Notes under the pieces: model-generated
Database searches by the model: none
Seen by the model: the letters and a program-made list of their open reading frames with translations, nothing else
What the model was told of the DNA's origin: nothing
Source: Oscillatoria acuminata PCC 6304
GTDB lineage: Bacteria; Cyanobacteriota; Cyanobacteriia; Cyanobacteriales; Laspinemataceae
DNA length: 64,000 bases
NCBI RefSeq assembly: GCF_000317105.1
Contig: NC_019693.1
Location: 6,325,227 to 6,389,226, forward strand
Direction: 5' to 3'
Shown here: piece after piece, positions 19,488 through 27,912 of the stretch
Layout: each line of letters begins with the position of its first letter
Numbering within the stretch: the first letter of the stretch is position 1
Made by a program: the position numbers and the translations under genes

Positions 19488-20699
19488 AGCATTCCTACTT
19501 TTGAGCAAGGTTTGACAGTCGATAACCCGTTCGTTATTTAGCATACACAACCTGGTTAATGTGGGTTGAAAAATATCCATCTATCCATACAATGGCACTC
19601 AATTATCCACCCTCGTGGATATAATTGGTCATGATGTTTCCTTCAACTCCATTTTTAAACCTTTGTTGTTGAGGGAAAAGTCAGACCATCGTTCGAGGGT
19701 TAGACCCGGATCATCTGACCCTAAAAGGGGCAGGGGATCATTGCCGTTCCCTTCAGGATCACGGTTTTCACTAGGGAAGTCGCCGACCGGAGGGCTGACC
19801 CCAGGGTGGCGATCGCACCTAAGTATTATCCAATGTGGCCGGGGAATTCCTTCCTAGGGGCAAGTCTCGGGAGGGATGCGCGTCATGGCCTAGAGTGATG
19901 GATTAGACGGCCTATCAGAACAGGCTTCTCCAGGAATTGTCTGTGGCTCTACTCTAAACAGTTTTCTCTCTAGTTACCCAACTCGCAAGAGTTCCTCTAC
20001 TTTCCGGAAATCATATCACTGACATTTTTGTACATTCCCTACATTTAGTCATAAGTTTAATCAGTTTCCCCTATGCCTTTAGATGGAAAAAATGAAGAAA
20101 TTTTTACCTGAGTTTGTCCCGGGGATTTTCCCATGCGGAACCTTGGGAGAGCCAGCCTGTAGCACTCCGACCCCATTTTATTTTTGTTCATTCTGATTAT
20201 AATTTAGGAAAGACAGAAGAAAGAAAAATTTACCCCTTCCATTCACTTTAAGCCGCTAGGTTTTTTACGCTTAAGAGCACCTCTTGTCCCCTCCCCTTGC
20301 CAAGGTCCGGGTTAGGGTGGGGTTCTTCTTGGGCTAGATTGCCCCTTGCGCGTCACTCACTCATAAGGAGGCGATTCCCTACGGGATAGCTCCGCTTACC
20401 GCGCCTCTATGGAGCCGGGTGTCAAGCTCTTTCTTCGTGACGAAAGCGATCGCCCTTGCGCGTGGACCCTCCATGTAATAACTCTTCCTGACTTGGCCTG
20501 CGCCAAGTCAGGAGGACCCCACCCTAACCCTCCCCAAGACATCGGGGAGGGGACCGGAAACGTAAAAAACCTACTCTTGTAAACCCTTCCGGCTCCCCCT
20601 TCCGGCTCCCCCTTCCCTCTTAGGGAAGGGGGCTGGGGGGTTAGGTCTCTTAAACAAATTGAGATGCTCCCCAGGGAACCGCCTGTATAGATAAAACGC
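19488..20699. other. Long intergenic region with C-rich dispersed repeats
   Basis: About 1.2 kb without a supported gene. The right part (about 20500-20671) contains several fragments of the C/T-rich dispersed repeat family. The left part has no recognisable feature. Confidence 0.55.
20597..20671. repeat. Right half of a dispersed MITE-like repeat
   Basis: The C-rich body (CCCCCTTCCCTCTTAGGGAA) is followed by GGTCTCTTAAAC and the terminus AAATTGAGATGCTCCC, matching the right end of the intact copy at 27646-27789. A clean left terminus is not seen, so the copy is truncated or rearranged. Confidence 0.6.
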
Positions 20700-21185
20700 T
20701 CAAGCGTCAATCCCCAGCAACTCAAAAAAGCCATCATCGAGTTCATAACCGAGCATCTGAGACAGAGACATTAACTTAGACTTACTGGGTAACCCATGTT
20801 CCTGCAACAGGTTGGCGAGGGTAAAAATTTTGTTCATCAAAAAAATTTCCAACGCTTCGGGGTTGTATTGAATGCCCTCCGTGCGATGAAACTCATGAGG
20901 GACCAACATAGCCACATAGCGGGCGAGTTCGCCAGATTGGCGATCGAGTAGCAAAGGCAACCAGGGATAGGTGGCATCTAACCGGATAAACCACAGACGG
21001 ATCTCGGGAATTTCCGAGAGTTCGCGGGGGTCCGATGGATCCCGGGGATAATCAATTTCAAATTGCCAGGACAGGTCCGGGTCCGTGAAGGGTTGATCCG
21101 GCGAACATTTAGCGATCGCCCCTCGGACGGGGGATAAGTCCAAATTGAGCAAACACTCAGCATTCAGGGCGATAGTCATTAACAT
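20700..21185 (-). CDS. crr6: CRR6-family NDH-1 assembly factor
   Basis: A 161-residue soluble protein of the CRR6 (DUF1817) family, typical of cyanobacteria and chloroplasts. In plants CRR6 is needed to assemble the NDH subcomplex containing NdhI; the cyanobacterial homologue acts on NdhI in the cytoplasm. The block from ELARYVAMLVPHEFHR to GIQYNPEALEIFLMNKIF, with the acidic QFEIDYPRDP segment, fits my memory of the family. The start could be the ATG at 21185 or the one at 21179; neither has a good ribosome binding site. Identification is by remembered similarity, so a profile search should confirm it. Confidence 0.8.
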   Translation of the reverse strand: MLMTIALNAECLLNLDLSPVRGAIAKCSPDQPFTDPDLSWQFEIDYPRDPSDPRELSEIPEIRLWFIRLDATYPWLPLLLDRQSGELARYVAMLVPHEFHRTEGIQYNPEALEIFLMNKIFTLANLLQEHGLPSKSKLMSLSQMLGYELDDGFFELLGIDA

Positions 21186-21578
21186 GAAACCAGGGCAGGA
21201 GGTAGAACTAAAATCAGAAAACTGTACCGCAAATGGTAAATCGGTAACCTATTCTACAGCATTATGAGGGGTGGAGGAGTTCTAGGTGCATCCCTGGAGA
21301 GCGGGTCAACTCAAAGGAGCTACTCCCGCAGAAAACTGAAGCTAAATGGGAGCATACCAGGGGGAGATTCAGGGGCGATCGCCCACGGACCACCGAAGCC
21401 TACGATAGAATTATCTCAATCCTGTCAATAGGATGAGTCTGGTTCCCCCTCCTAAGTGACGACATCCTTGCCGACCTTGATCGCCCCAATCGCTAACTTC
21501 CTAGTTCGGTGAAACCCGCTATAACTATTAAAGGGGAGAGGATACATCCTTAAAAAATTAATTGTGCCATTACAATGA
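21186..21578. other. Divergent promoter region, crr6 and fur-type gene
   Basis: A 393-bp gap between divergent genes. Apart from a short inverted repeat just upstream of the Fur-family gene, no structure was recognised. Confidence 0.45.
21561..21576. promoter_or_regulatory. Possible autoregulatory operator
   Basis: ATTGTGCCATTACAAT is an inverted repeat (ATTGT-6-ACAAT) two bases before the ATG of the Fur-family gene. Fur-type regulators often bind AT-rich inverted repeats at their own promoters. Position fits autoregulation, but the match is short and could be chance. Confidence 0.3.
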
Positions 21579-22082
21579 ATGCCTCAATACAAAACTATGA
21601 AAAAACAGGTAGTATCCGTTAAACCCATTCGCTCCTTAGAAGATGCCCTCAATCGCTGCCAAAGTTTGGGGATGCGACTGTCGCGACAGCGCCGCTTTAT
21701 CCTAGAGTTGCTCTGGACCGAGCAAGAGCATCTTTCTGCTAGAGAAATTTACGATCGCCTAAATCGGGGGGGGAAAGCTATCGGACATACATCGGTCTAC
21801 CAAAACCTCGAAGCCCTCTCCAACCAAGGGATTATCGAATGCATCGAACGCTCAGATGGTCGGTTGTATGGGAATATCAGCGACCCCCACAGCCACGTTA
21901 ACTGCATCGACACCAATCAACTGCTCGATGTTCAGATTGAATTACCCGAGGAGTTAATCCGACAAGTCGAAGCCCAAACTGGGGTCCGGATTGTGGAATA
22001 TCAAATTAATTTTTTCGGATATCGTTATCAGCAATCCCATCCGCCTGCCGAGAGTTCTACAGACCCCGGGGCGATCGCCTAG
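21579..22082 (+). CDS. Fur-family regulator, PerR/FurC type
   Basis: A 167-residue metal-dependent transcription factor. The N-terminal winged helix (about 20-95) contains LSAREIYDRLN and the recognition region GHTSVYQNLEALSNQGIIE. The C-terminal dimerisation and metal domain contains DPHSHVNCIDT. The paired CxxC zinc motifs common in Fur are absent; only one cysteine is present in the HVNC position. Overall it closely resembles the cyanobacterial FurC/PerR group, peroxide-responsive repressors. An ATG at 21579 is used; an internal ATG at 21597 is possible. A 69-bp palindrome follows the stop codon. Confidence 0.87.
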   Translation: MPQYKTMKKQVVSVKPIRSLEDALNRCQSLGMRLSRQRRFILELLWTEQEHLSAREIYDRLNRGGKAIGHTSVYQNLEALSNQGIIECIERSDGRLYGNISDPHSHVNCIDTNQLLDVQIELPEELIRQVEAQTGVRIVEYQINFFGYRYQQSHPPAESSTDPGAIA

Positions 22083-22088
22083 AGCTTT

Positions 22089-22157
22089 TGGGTAGAGCAT
22101 TCAATCAACAGGGCCAGAAACCCGGTTTCTTCTGGTTTTGATTGAATGCTCTACCCA
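22089..22157. repeat. Long perfect palindrome after the fur-type gene
   Basis: Arms at 22089-22108 and 22138-22157 are perfect 20-bp inverse complements (TGGGTAGAGCATTCAATCAA). The 29-bp centre holds a second palindrome around AGAAACCCGGTTTCTTCT, a motif recurring elsewhere in the window. There is no T tract. It may terminate transcription, but it looks like a miniature mobile element. Confidence 0.8.
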
Positions 22158-22939
22158 GTCCTAGCGGGTCGATACAGTCAGCGAAAAGACAAAATGGATT
22201 ATCCCTTAACAGGGAAATGCTCCACAGCGATGTTGATCAAGGATACCCCTTGCCCAGATGGGTCAGAATCTCCACTAAAAGCCCCAGCTTCTCTGAGTTT
22301 TGGATACCCGTGCCGAAAACTTCAAGCTAAACTGCTTGAGAACGGGAACAAAATCGCTATAGACTTTACACTTTTAGAAGCACTTTAAGGTCAAGGTTGA
22401 ATCTTGATAACAGTTCAGGGGTCTCCATCCATAAACTGGAGGGGCGATCGCCCACTGGGTTACCCGGGAGAAAAACTCTAGCCCCCCGAACCGGAAAATC
22501 ACGATTAGGAAGTGATGCATGAACCAAGACGACAATTTATCTCCTAAATTGATCCTATATCTTATAAATTTCTTCCGATGAGCAATCCAGGATATATCCC
22601 GAAAGAGGCTTGTCATTGAGACTAATTGATGCCCCCGGTTGCTTTTCGGGAACCCAGGCATTGGGCAAACGGTAAAAGCATTTGCTACGGATGTATTGAA
22701 AAAACTCTGTTTTTAGTATGAATCTAAGCCATCAGGTAGAATCTAGGGTGATCCCCAAAGGAGCAAGCACTATTTATATCTTAGGGGGTGGGTATCGCTT
22801 GCAAGTGTGACCCTCAAGGGTTGACAGGATCGAAAAGCAACTACACTGGAGAGACCCATATTTTCCCGTCTCTACCCGGTAATCAAGAAGTAGAAAGATG
22901 TGCCAATACAAGTCGGCATTGTAGGGACAGGCTGAAGCA
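22158..22939. other. Intergenic region, no supported gene
   Basis: About 0.8 kb with only short open frames lacking family resemblance. No terminator, RNA gene or repeat was recognised. Confidence 0.5.
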
Positions 22940-25309
22940 ATGGTGAGAAAAGAATTTGACCAATCCAGTACACAGCCAAACCACCGCATTCGGAGACGGC
23001 GGGATGGACGCATTAAAGCCACGATCGCCGCTCGGTTATGGGGTGGGCGATCGCAGGGCAATCACTCAGAAACGGGCGATACATTAATCCAAGACAGGGA
23101 ATTGGCCCCACACCCTCCGAAATCCGTCAAGGGGTGGGGCTGGAAATTCCGCCTTCCGGTCCGGAAAAAACCGAAAAATCAGGATAAAAATCAGCCCGGG
23201 GCGCTAGTTACCACTGAACAGAAACCTCGAACTGAAAAGGGTCGGAGTCTGTTATGGGGATGGCATTTACTTTGGTTGAGTCTGCTGGTAGCTTGTACCA
23301 GCATGGGAGCGGTATCCCTGCGATGGTTACTTACCATGCCCCCACCGATTGATTGCGATGCCCTCGGGGTGGGTTCTACCGAGCGCGATCGCCTCCACTG
23401 CGCCCAAAATGCCGCCAAAACAGGGGATTTAGACCGGCTGGTAGCGGGAATCGAACTCGTGGAAAGCTGGCCCACAGACCATCCCCTTCGAGGTCAGGGA
23501 GATAAATTAGTTGGGGAATGGTCGGCTCTAATTCTGGACTTGGCACGGCAAAAATTTATGGCCGGGGATTTAAACGGTGCCCATGCCATTGCGGACAAAA
23601 TTCCCAAAACCAACCCAGTGTATGCCCAAGTTGAACAAGAATTACAAATTTGGGAGGCTGATTGGGACCAAGGAAAAGCCATCTACGATCAAGCTCAAGC
23701 GGCACTGAAAGCTCGCAACTGGAGCGGAGTCGAGGAGCAGATGCGAGAGTTGCTCAAATTGGATAACGTCCATTGGCGTTCCACACGCTATGGAGAACTA
23801 CAGCAGCGAATTGTCGCGGAAAAGGCAGCCTGGAAACAGTTAGAAGATGCCCGTTATTTAGTTTATAACCGGACAGCAGAGGAGTTAGTCCGGGCCATCG
23901 ACCTAGCTCGACAAATTAATCCCCAAAGATATGTTCGAGAGCAGGCGAATCAGGAAATCAACCGTTGGAGTGCCGAATTGCTGGCGATCGCCAAAACTCG
24001 CTTCCAAAGTGGCAATTTTGAGGGGGCTATCTCCGCAGCCAAGTGGATTCCCTCCGATACAACGGTTTATGGGGAAACTCAGGACTTGATTCACCTGAGT
24101 TCAGCCCAAACCCTGGTCCAAAATGACAAACCCGCTGGACCCGTTGGCCCGCGCCTGTTTGCGTTCCTAGAAGCCTCTGCGATCGCCGGTCAGATTCAAT
24201 CCGACAGTCCTCTGTACAGCCAAGCTCAAGAAAACTTGGGCCGATGGAATCAACACAAACAGGACCTGTTGCAGGTGCAGATGGCCCAATCTGTGGCCAG
24301 TTTCCGTCACCCCATGCTGATGCAGTTGGCGATCGCCCAAGCCGAAATGGTGGGGATGGACCGCCCCGGACGTCTCGATGCTCAAACTCCGATCGCCCAA
24401 TGGCGCAAGGAAATTGAACAAATTGAAGACCGAGGTTATGTCGTCGCCGCCAAGGCGATTGCGGACTCCAATAATATTGCCGCCTTAAAAAATGCGATCG
24501 CCTCGGCTCAACAAGTTGCCCAAGGACGCCCCCTGCGGATTGCAGCCCAAACCTTGATTGCCCAATGGAACAAACAGGTTGAAACCCTAGAAGATCAACC
24601 CATCCTCGCCAGCGCCCAGGCTCTCGCCCAAGCCGGTCAACTCCAAGAAGCCGTCAACGAAGCCAAAAAAATTGCGGAGGGTCGAGCGTTACATCAAGAA
24701 GCCTCAGAGAATATCGGAAAATGGGTCAGCGAAATTCAAATTGCTGAAGACCGACCGATTCTCGACCAAGCCGCAACCTTGGCGGCCCAGGGGAGTCTCA
24801 CCAAGGCGATCAATACCGCCTCTAAAATTGGCTCGGGTCGTGCTTTGTATTCTGAAGCGCGCACGGCAATCTCTCGTTGGAATGCCCAACTCGATGCCAT
24901 CTATGCCGCCCGGGAAGCTGAAGCGGCCCGCTCCTCTTATCAAGCACCGGCTCCGGTTTATCAAGCACCGGCTCCGGTCTATCAAGAACCCGCTCCGGTC
25001 TATCAAGAACCCGCTCCGGTCTATCAAGAGCCGGTTTATCAGGAGCCACCGGCAGCAGCCTATCAAGCTCCGGAACCGTACTATGAGCCGGAACCGTACT
25101 ATGAGCCGGAACCGTACTATGAGCCGGAACCGTACTATGAACCGGAACCCTACTCTGAACCCCCAGCAGCGGCCTATCAAGCTCCCGAACCCTACTATGA
25201 ACAACCCAGTTCTTACTATGAGGAGCCAGCCCCGGCCTATCAAGACCCCATTCCAGCCTCCAGCGATCAAGACTCCTATGCGCCCTTGCCCGTTGATGGG
25301 ATTGAATAA
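22940..25309 (+). CDS. Membrane-anchored protein with helical repeats and a Tyr/Pro/Glu-rich tail
   Basis: A 789-residue protein that I do not recognise by name. A basic N-terminus (1-100, with RRRRDGR and KKPKNQDKNQ) precedes one hydrophobic helix (about 103-130, LLWGWHLLWLSLLVACTSMG). The rest would then lie outside the cytoplasm. Residues about 145-640 are degenerate alpha-helical repeats of 50-90 residues, with recurring A-x-x-x-A helices and motifs such as A(Q/I)A-x-W-(N/R)-x-(Q/E). The last 150 residues are low-complexity: YQ(A/E)PAPV units, then YYEPEP units. Such tails are typical of surface or scaffold proteins. It starts at the ATG at 22940 and stands alone. Confidence 0.75.
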   Translation: MVRKEFDQSSTQPNHRIRRRRDGRIKATIAARLWGGRSQGNHSETGDTLIQDRELAPHPPKSVKGWGWKFRLPVRKKPKNQDKNQPGALVTTEQKPRTEKGRSLLWGWHLLWLSLLVACTSMGAVSLRWLLTMPPPIDCDALGVGSTERDRLHCAQNAAKTGDLDRLVAGIELVESWPTDHPLRGQGDKLVGEWSALILDLARQKFMAGDLNGAHAIADKIPKTNPVYAQVEQELQIWEADWDQGKAIYDQAQAALKARNWSGVEEQMRELLKLDNVHWRSTRYGELQQRIVAEKAAWKQLEDARYLVYNRTAEELVRAIDLARQINPQRYVREQANQEINRWSAELLAIAKTRFQSGNFEGAISAAKWIPSDTTVYGETQDLIHLSSAQTLVQNDKPAGPVGPRLFAFLEASAIAGQIQSDSPLYSQAQENLGRWNQHKQDLLQVQMAQSVASFRHPMLMQLAIAQAEMVGMDRPGRLDAQTPIAQWRKEIEQIEDRGYVVAAKAIADSNNIAALKNAIASAQQVAQGRPLRIAAQTLIAQWNKQVETLEDQPILASAQALAQAGQLQEAVNEAKKIAEGRALHQEASENIGKWVSEIQIAEDRPILDQAATLAAQGSLTKAINTASKIGSGRALYSEARTAISRWNAQLDAIYAAREAEAARSSYQAPAPVYQAPAPVYQEPAPVYQEPAPVYQEPVYQEPPAAAYQAPEPYYEPEPYYEPEPYYEPEPYYEPEPYSEPPAAAYQAPEPYYEQPSSYYEEPAPAYQDPIPASSDQDSYAPLPVDGIE
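24938..25036. repeat. 21-bp coding minisatellite (YQxPAPV)
   Basis: Four tandem 21-bp units starting TATCAAGCACCGGCTCCGGT, followed by a shortened fifth, encode YQAPAPV/YQEPAPV. They keep the frame. Confidence 0.85.
25070..25159. repeat. 18-bp coding minisatellite (PEPYYE)
   Basis: Five tandem copies of CCGGAACCGTACTATGAG, three or four of them identical, encode PEPYYE. Near-identity between units suggests recent expansion by slippage or unequal exchange. Confidence 0.88.
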
Positions 25310-25483
25310 AATCCCCTTCCTGGAGTCGCCTCGGATTGAAACCGAGGGTTTCTGCGTCACAATTGAGATCTAGAAACTAAAGACAGCACTCGGGGGGTCG
25401 GTGCAACGGCTGATTTTTTCGGGGCTTTCCCCGACCCGCTCTGTTCTGGCTCCCCGCTCCAAGCCCTTTAACTCATTTCTGCC

Positions 25484-27361
25484 GTGAGTCACCCCCCTTT
25501 TCAACTGCTATTGATTGATCAAGACCCAATTTTCTTATTGGGTCTATCTAGTTTGTGTGAGCAATCAACGGATCTGCAAGTGGTGGGTCAAACCACTGAC
25601 GGGACTCGTGCCTTAGAGACCCTCTCTACTCTAGCTACTCCTACAGACCCGACGGCGATCGCCGATCGCCCGGTGGATGTGGTGGTGTTGGATTTGCAGT
25701 TAGGCTCCACGGAACCCTCTGAGGTCACGAGTTTCTCGTTGATGGCCGAACTCTGGGAACGCTACCCCCAGGTGTCTCTATTGTTGTTAGGGCGATCGCC
25801 AGACCCGAACCCGGAAGGGGCCGAGTATCTCGGGAATGTCAAGGGATACTGCCCAAAAGGGATAGCCGGATCAGAACTACTTCAGGCGATCCGGACTGTG
25901 GCATCGGGGGAAACCTATTGGGGGAGCGGGGGAAATATTCGGGTCTCCACCGGGCAAAGTCGGAGTATTTCTAGGCGGGGTGGACTAATTGGCGTTCTGC
26001 TCGAAGACTTGCGTCGGTCGGGTTTGCGTCAAATTGATGCTGAAATTCGCCAGGTTAATCAGTATCTGCAAGGCGATCGCTTATCGGATTTTGACCGCTT
26101 GTTTGGGCAGGGCCGCCGCCGGGAACTCCTCACCGCTCGTTGGATGGTGAATAAGTTGTTGGCTCCCCCGGTGAGCGAACCGCCACCACCGCTGTCTGCG
26201 AACCCGGGCGATCGCCGCAGTCAAGTCAATTATTCCGGGCAACCTCACCGCATCCCTGCACCCCCAGAACGCCCCAATCGCCCCCGAACCTCAAGCGATC
26301 GCACTAGCCTGGTCCGCGCTTCGGCAGCAGAGTTGTTACCTCCCACGGGTTCAGAACTGAGTCCCATTCCCCTACCTCGCCCATTACTGGAGGCAGTCGC
26401 CGCGAAAATTGAGACTCCCTTGGCAAACCTCACGGATACTGTCATAGAAATTGATATCCTGCACCTTGACAAAAAGCAAGAATTACTCTATACAGTTCTG
26501 TACCAATTTGAGGAAATTTTGGCGCAACTGCGGTATGCTCAAGTCCAGGCCACGGAACTCCCCTCAAAACGCGATCGCATCATCCGCGACTTATGGGAAA
26601 TGTCCGTTACGGCCTATTTTGGTAAATACTATTCCATCACCCTCGGATTAAGGAATTCCTCCCCGAATGCCCTCGGTGAGTTTGACTTGGTTCCGTTTTT
26701 ATTGGAAGAGATAGAACTCGTCGAAGGGGCTTTATTAAATAAAATCCCCCTCGTTTTGGATTTATTAGCCTATCTCCTCTATCAAATTCCCTTGGCGATC
26801 GAAAATGTTACCTACCCCCCGGAAGACCCGAAATCCATTGCTCGCGCCACTGCCTTACTCGAAAACCTGATCATTCAGGTGGCCAATGCAGTCATCCAAC
26901 CGCTCCTAAATCGCGTAGCTGATGTAGAAGCTATTAAACTCAATTTTTTAGATAAACACTGGCTATCAACCCGAGAAATCGAGCGATTTAGAAATGATTT
27001 GTCATGGAAATATCGGCGGGAAAATCTCTGGGTAGAACCTAAAGCTATCTTTGAAAGCCGACATTGGCTCTATATTTTGGAAGACCGAGGGATTGAAAAA
27101 ATTCAAATTTATTCCCCAAGACGGCAAGAATTAGTCGGACTCAAAGGACCCCGACTTTGGGTTACCTTGCTGTTAGAAACCCGCGATGCCATCTCCCCCC
27201 GCGTCAAAGCGGTTTTGCTCTCCCTTGGGGATGGGGCGCGATATCTATTGATTCAATTGGGGAAAGGCATTGGTTTAATTGGGCGCGGCATTCTGCAAGG
27301 GATTGGCAGTTCGTTCCAAGAGAGCCGATTTTCCCGAAATCGGGAAGAGCAAAATCGGTAA
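25484..27361 (+). CDS. Receiver domain-DUF3685 (Ycf55-like) fusion protein
   Basis: A 625-residue protein. Residues 1-145 form a CheY-like receiver: acidic DQD near 12-14, VVVLDLQL with the candidate phospho-Asp, and CPKG with the conserved Lys. A linker with basic and proline-rich segments (about 235-290) follows. The remainder (about 300-620) matches the cyanobacterial/red-algal DUF3685 (Ycf55-like) type, with segments such as LWEMSVTAYFGKYYSI and a hydrophobic LVPFLLEEIELVEGALLNKIPLVLDLLAYLLYQ. Function of the family is unknown. The start is a GTG at 25484. Family assignment of the C-terminus is from memory. Confidence 0.8.
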   Translation: MSHPPFQLLLIDQDPIFLLGLSSLCEQSTDLQVVGQTTDGTRALETLSTLATPTDPTAIADRPVDVVVLDLQLGSTEPSEVTSFSLMAELWERYPQVSLLLLGRSPDPNPEGAEYLGNVKGYCPKGIAGSELLQAIRTVASGETYWGSGGNIRVSTGQSRSISRRGGLIGVLLEDLRRSGLRQIDAEIRQVNQYLQGDRLSDFDRLFGQGRRRELLTARWMVNKLLAPPVSEPPPPLSANPGDRRSQVNYSGQPHRIPAPPERPNRPRTSSDRTSLVRASAAELLPPTGSELSPIPLPRPLLEAVAAKIETPLANLTDTVIEIDILHLDKKQELLYTVLYQFEEILAQLRYAQVQATELPSKRDRIIRDLWEMSVTAYFGKYYSITLGLRNSSPNALGEFDLVPFLLEEIELVEGALLNKIPLVLDLLAYLLYQIPLAIENVTYPPEDPKSIARATALLENLIIQVANAVIQPLLNRVADVEAIKLNFLDKHWLSTREIERFRNDLSWKYRRENLWVEPKAIFESRHWLYILEDRGIEKIQIYSPRRQELVGLKGPRLWVTLLLETRDAISPRVKAVLLSLGDGARYLLIQLGKGIGLIGRGILQGIGSSFQESRFSRNREEQNR

Positions 27362-27645
27362 GAGGGGTTCAGGGGTTCAGGGCATTTTCACCCAGAGGCG
27401 ATCGCCCCTTATTCCCCGGCTGAGACCCCCCATTCCAACGGTGGCGATGCGAAGGGCGATTCCATCTTCAACCCTTCCCCAAAAATTTCTGACTCCATTG
27501 CGTTGATCTGAAACTTCTGCCGTTAGAATTCCTAGAATAGGATTCTACAACCCTATTTTAAAAATGAGATCCATTGTTGTTAGAATCAGAATCCCGAGAG
27601 GTTACCTTGCTCCTGGCTCCTCCAATCGCTCTGGAAACAGTGAAC
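27362..27645. other. Intergenic region before the intact MITE copy
   Basis: No supported gene. It separates the DUF3685 gene from the repeat element at 27646; the gap continues to the TPR gene at 27913. Confidence 0.45.
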
Positions 27646-27789
27646 GGGAGTATTTCAATTTGTTCAAGAGACCTAACCCCCCAGCCCCCTTCCCTAAGAG
27701 GGAAGGGGGAGTCTCAAAGCCCCTCCCCTCTTAGGGGAGGGGTTTGGGGAGAGGTCCGACTGGTTTTTAGGCAAAATTGAGATGCTCCC
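27646..27789. repeat. Intact 144-bp MITE with 8-bp target duplication
   Basis: The ends read GGGAGTATTTCAATTTG and CAAAATTGAGATGCTCCC, inverted repeats with two mismatches. Both sides carry CAGTGAAC (27638-27645 and 27790-27797), an 8-bp target duplication. The interior holds two C/T-rich palindromic blocks (around CCCTTCCCTAAGAGGGAAGG and CCCTCCCCTCTTAGGGGAGG) and no gene. It is the best-preserved member of the repeat family also seen near 3050, 9172/11090, 20597, 44500-44855 and 52440-52590. Confidence 0.85.
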
Positions 27790-27912
27790 CAGTGAACGGG
27801 TCTGTTCGCCCCAGGGGTGGCAAGGGGTCTCCTGTGGATTTCTCTGTTCCCGGTAACAGAGCAGCATTCTTGTAATCTCTAGCAATTATCATCAAACAAG
27901 AGAAATTAGGCC

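Noticed and set aside
24672-25373. Long alternative-frame and antisense open frames over the repeat tail
   Set aside because: They are produced by the 18- and 21-bp repeats of the real plus-strand gene, which keep other frames open; composition is low-complexity.
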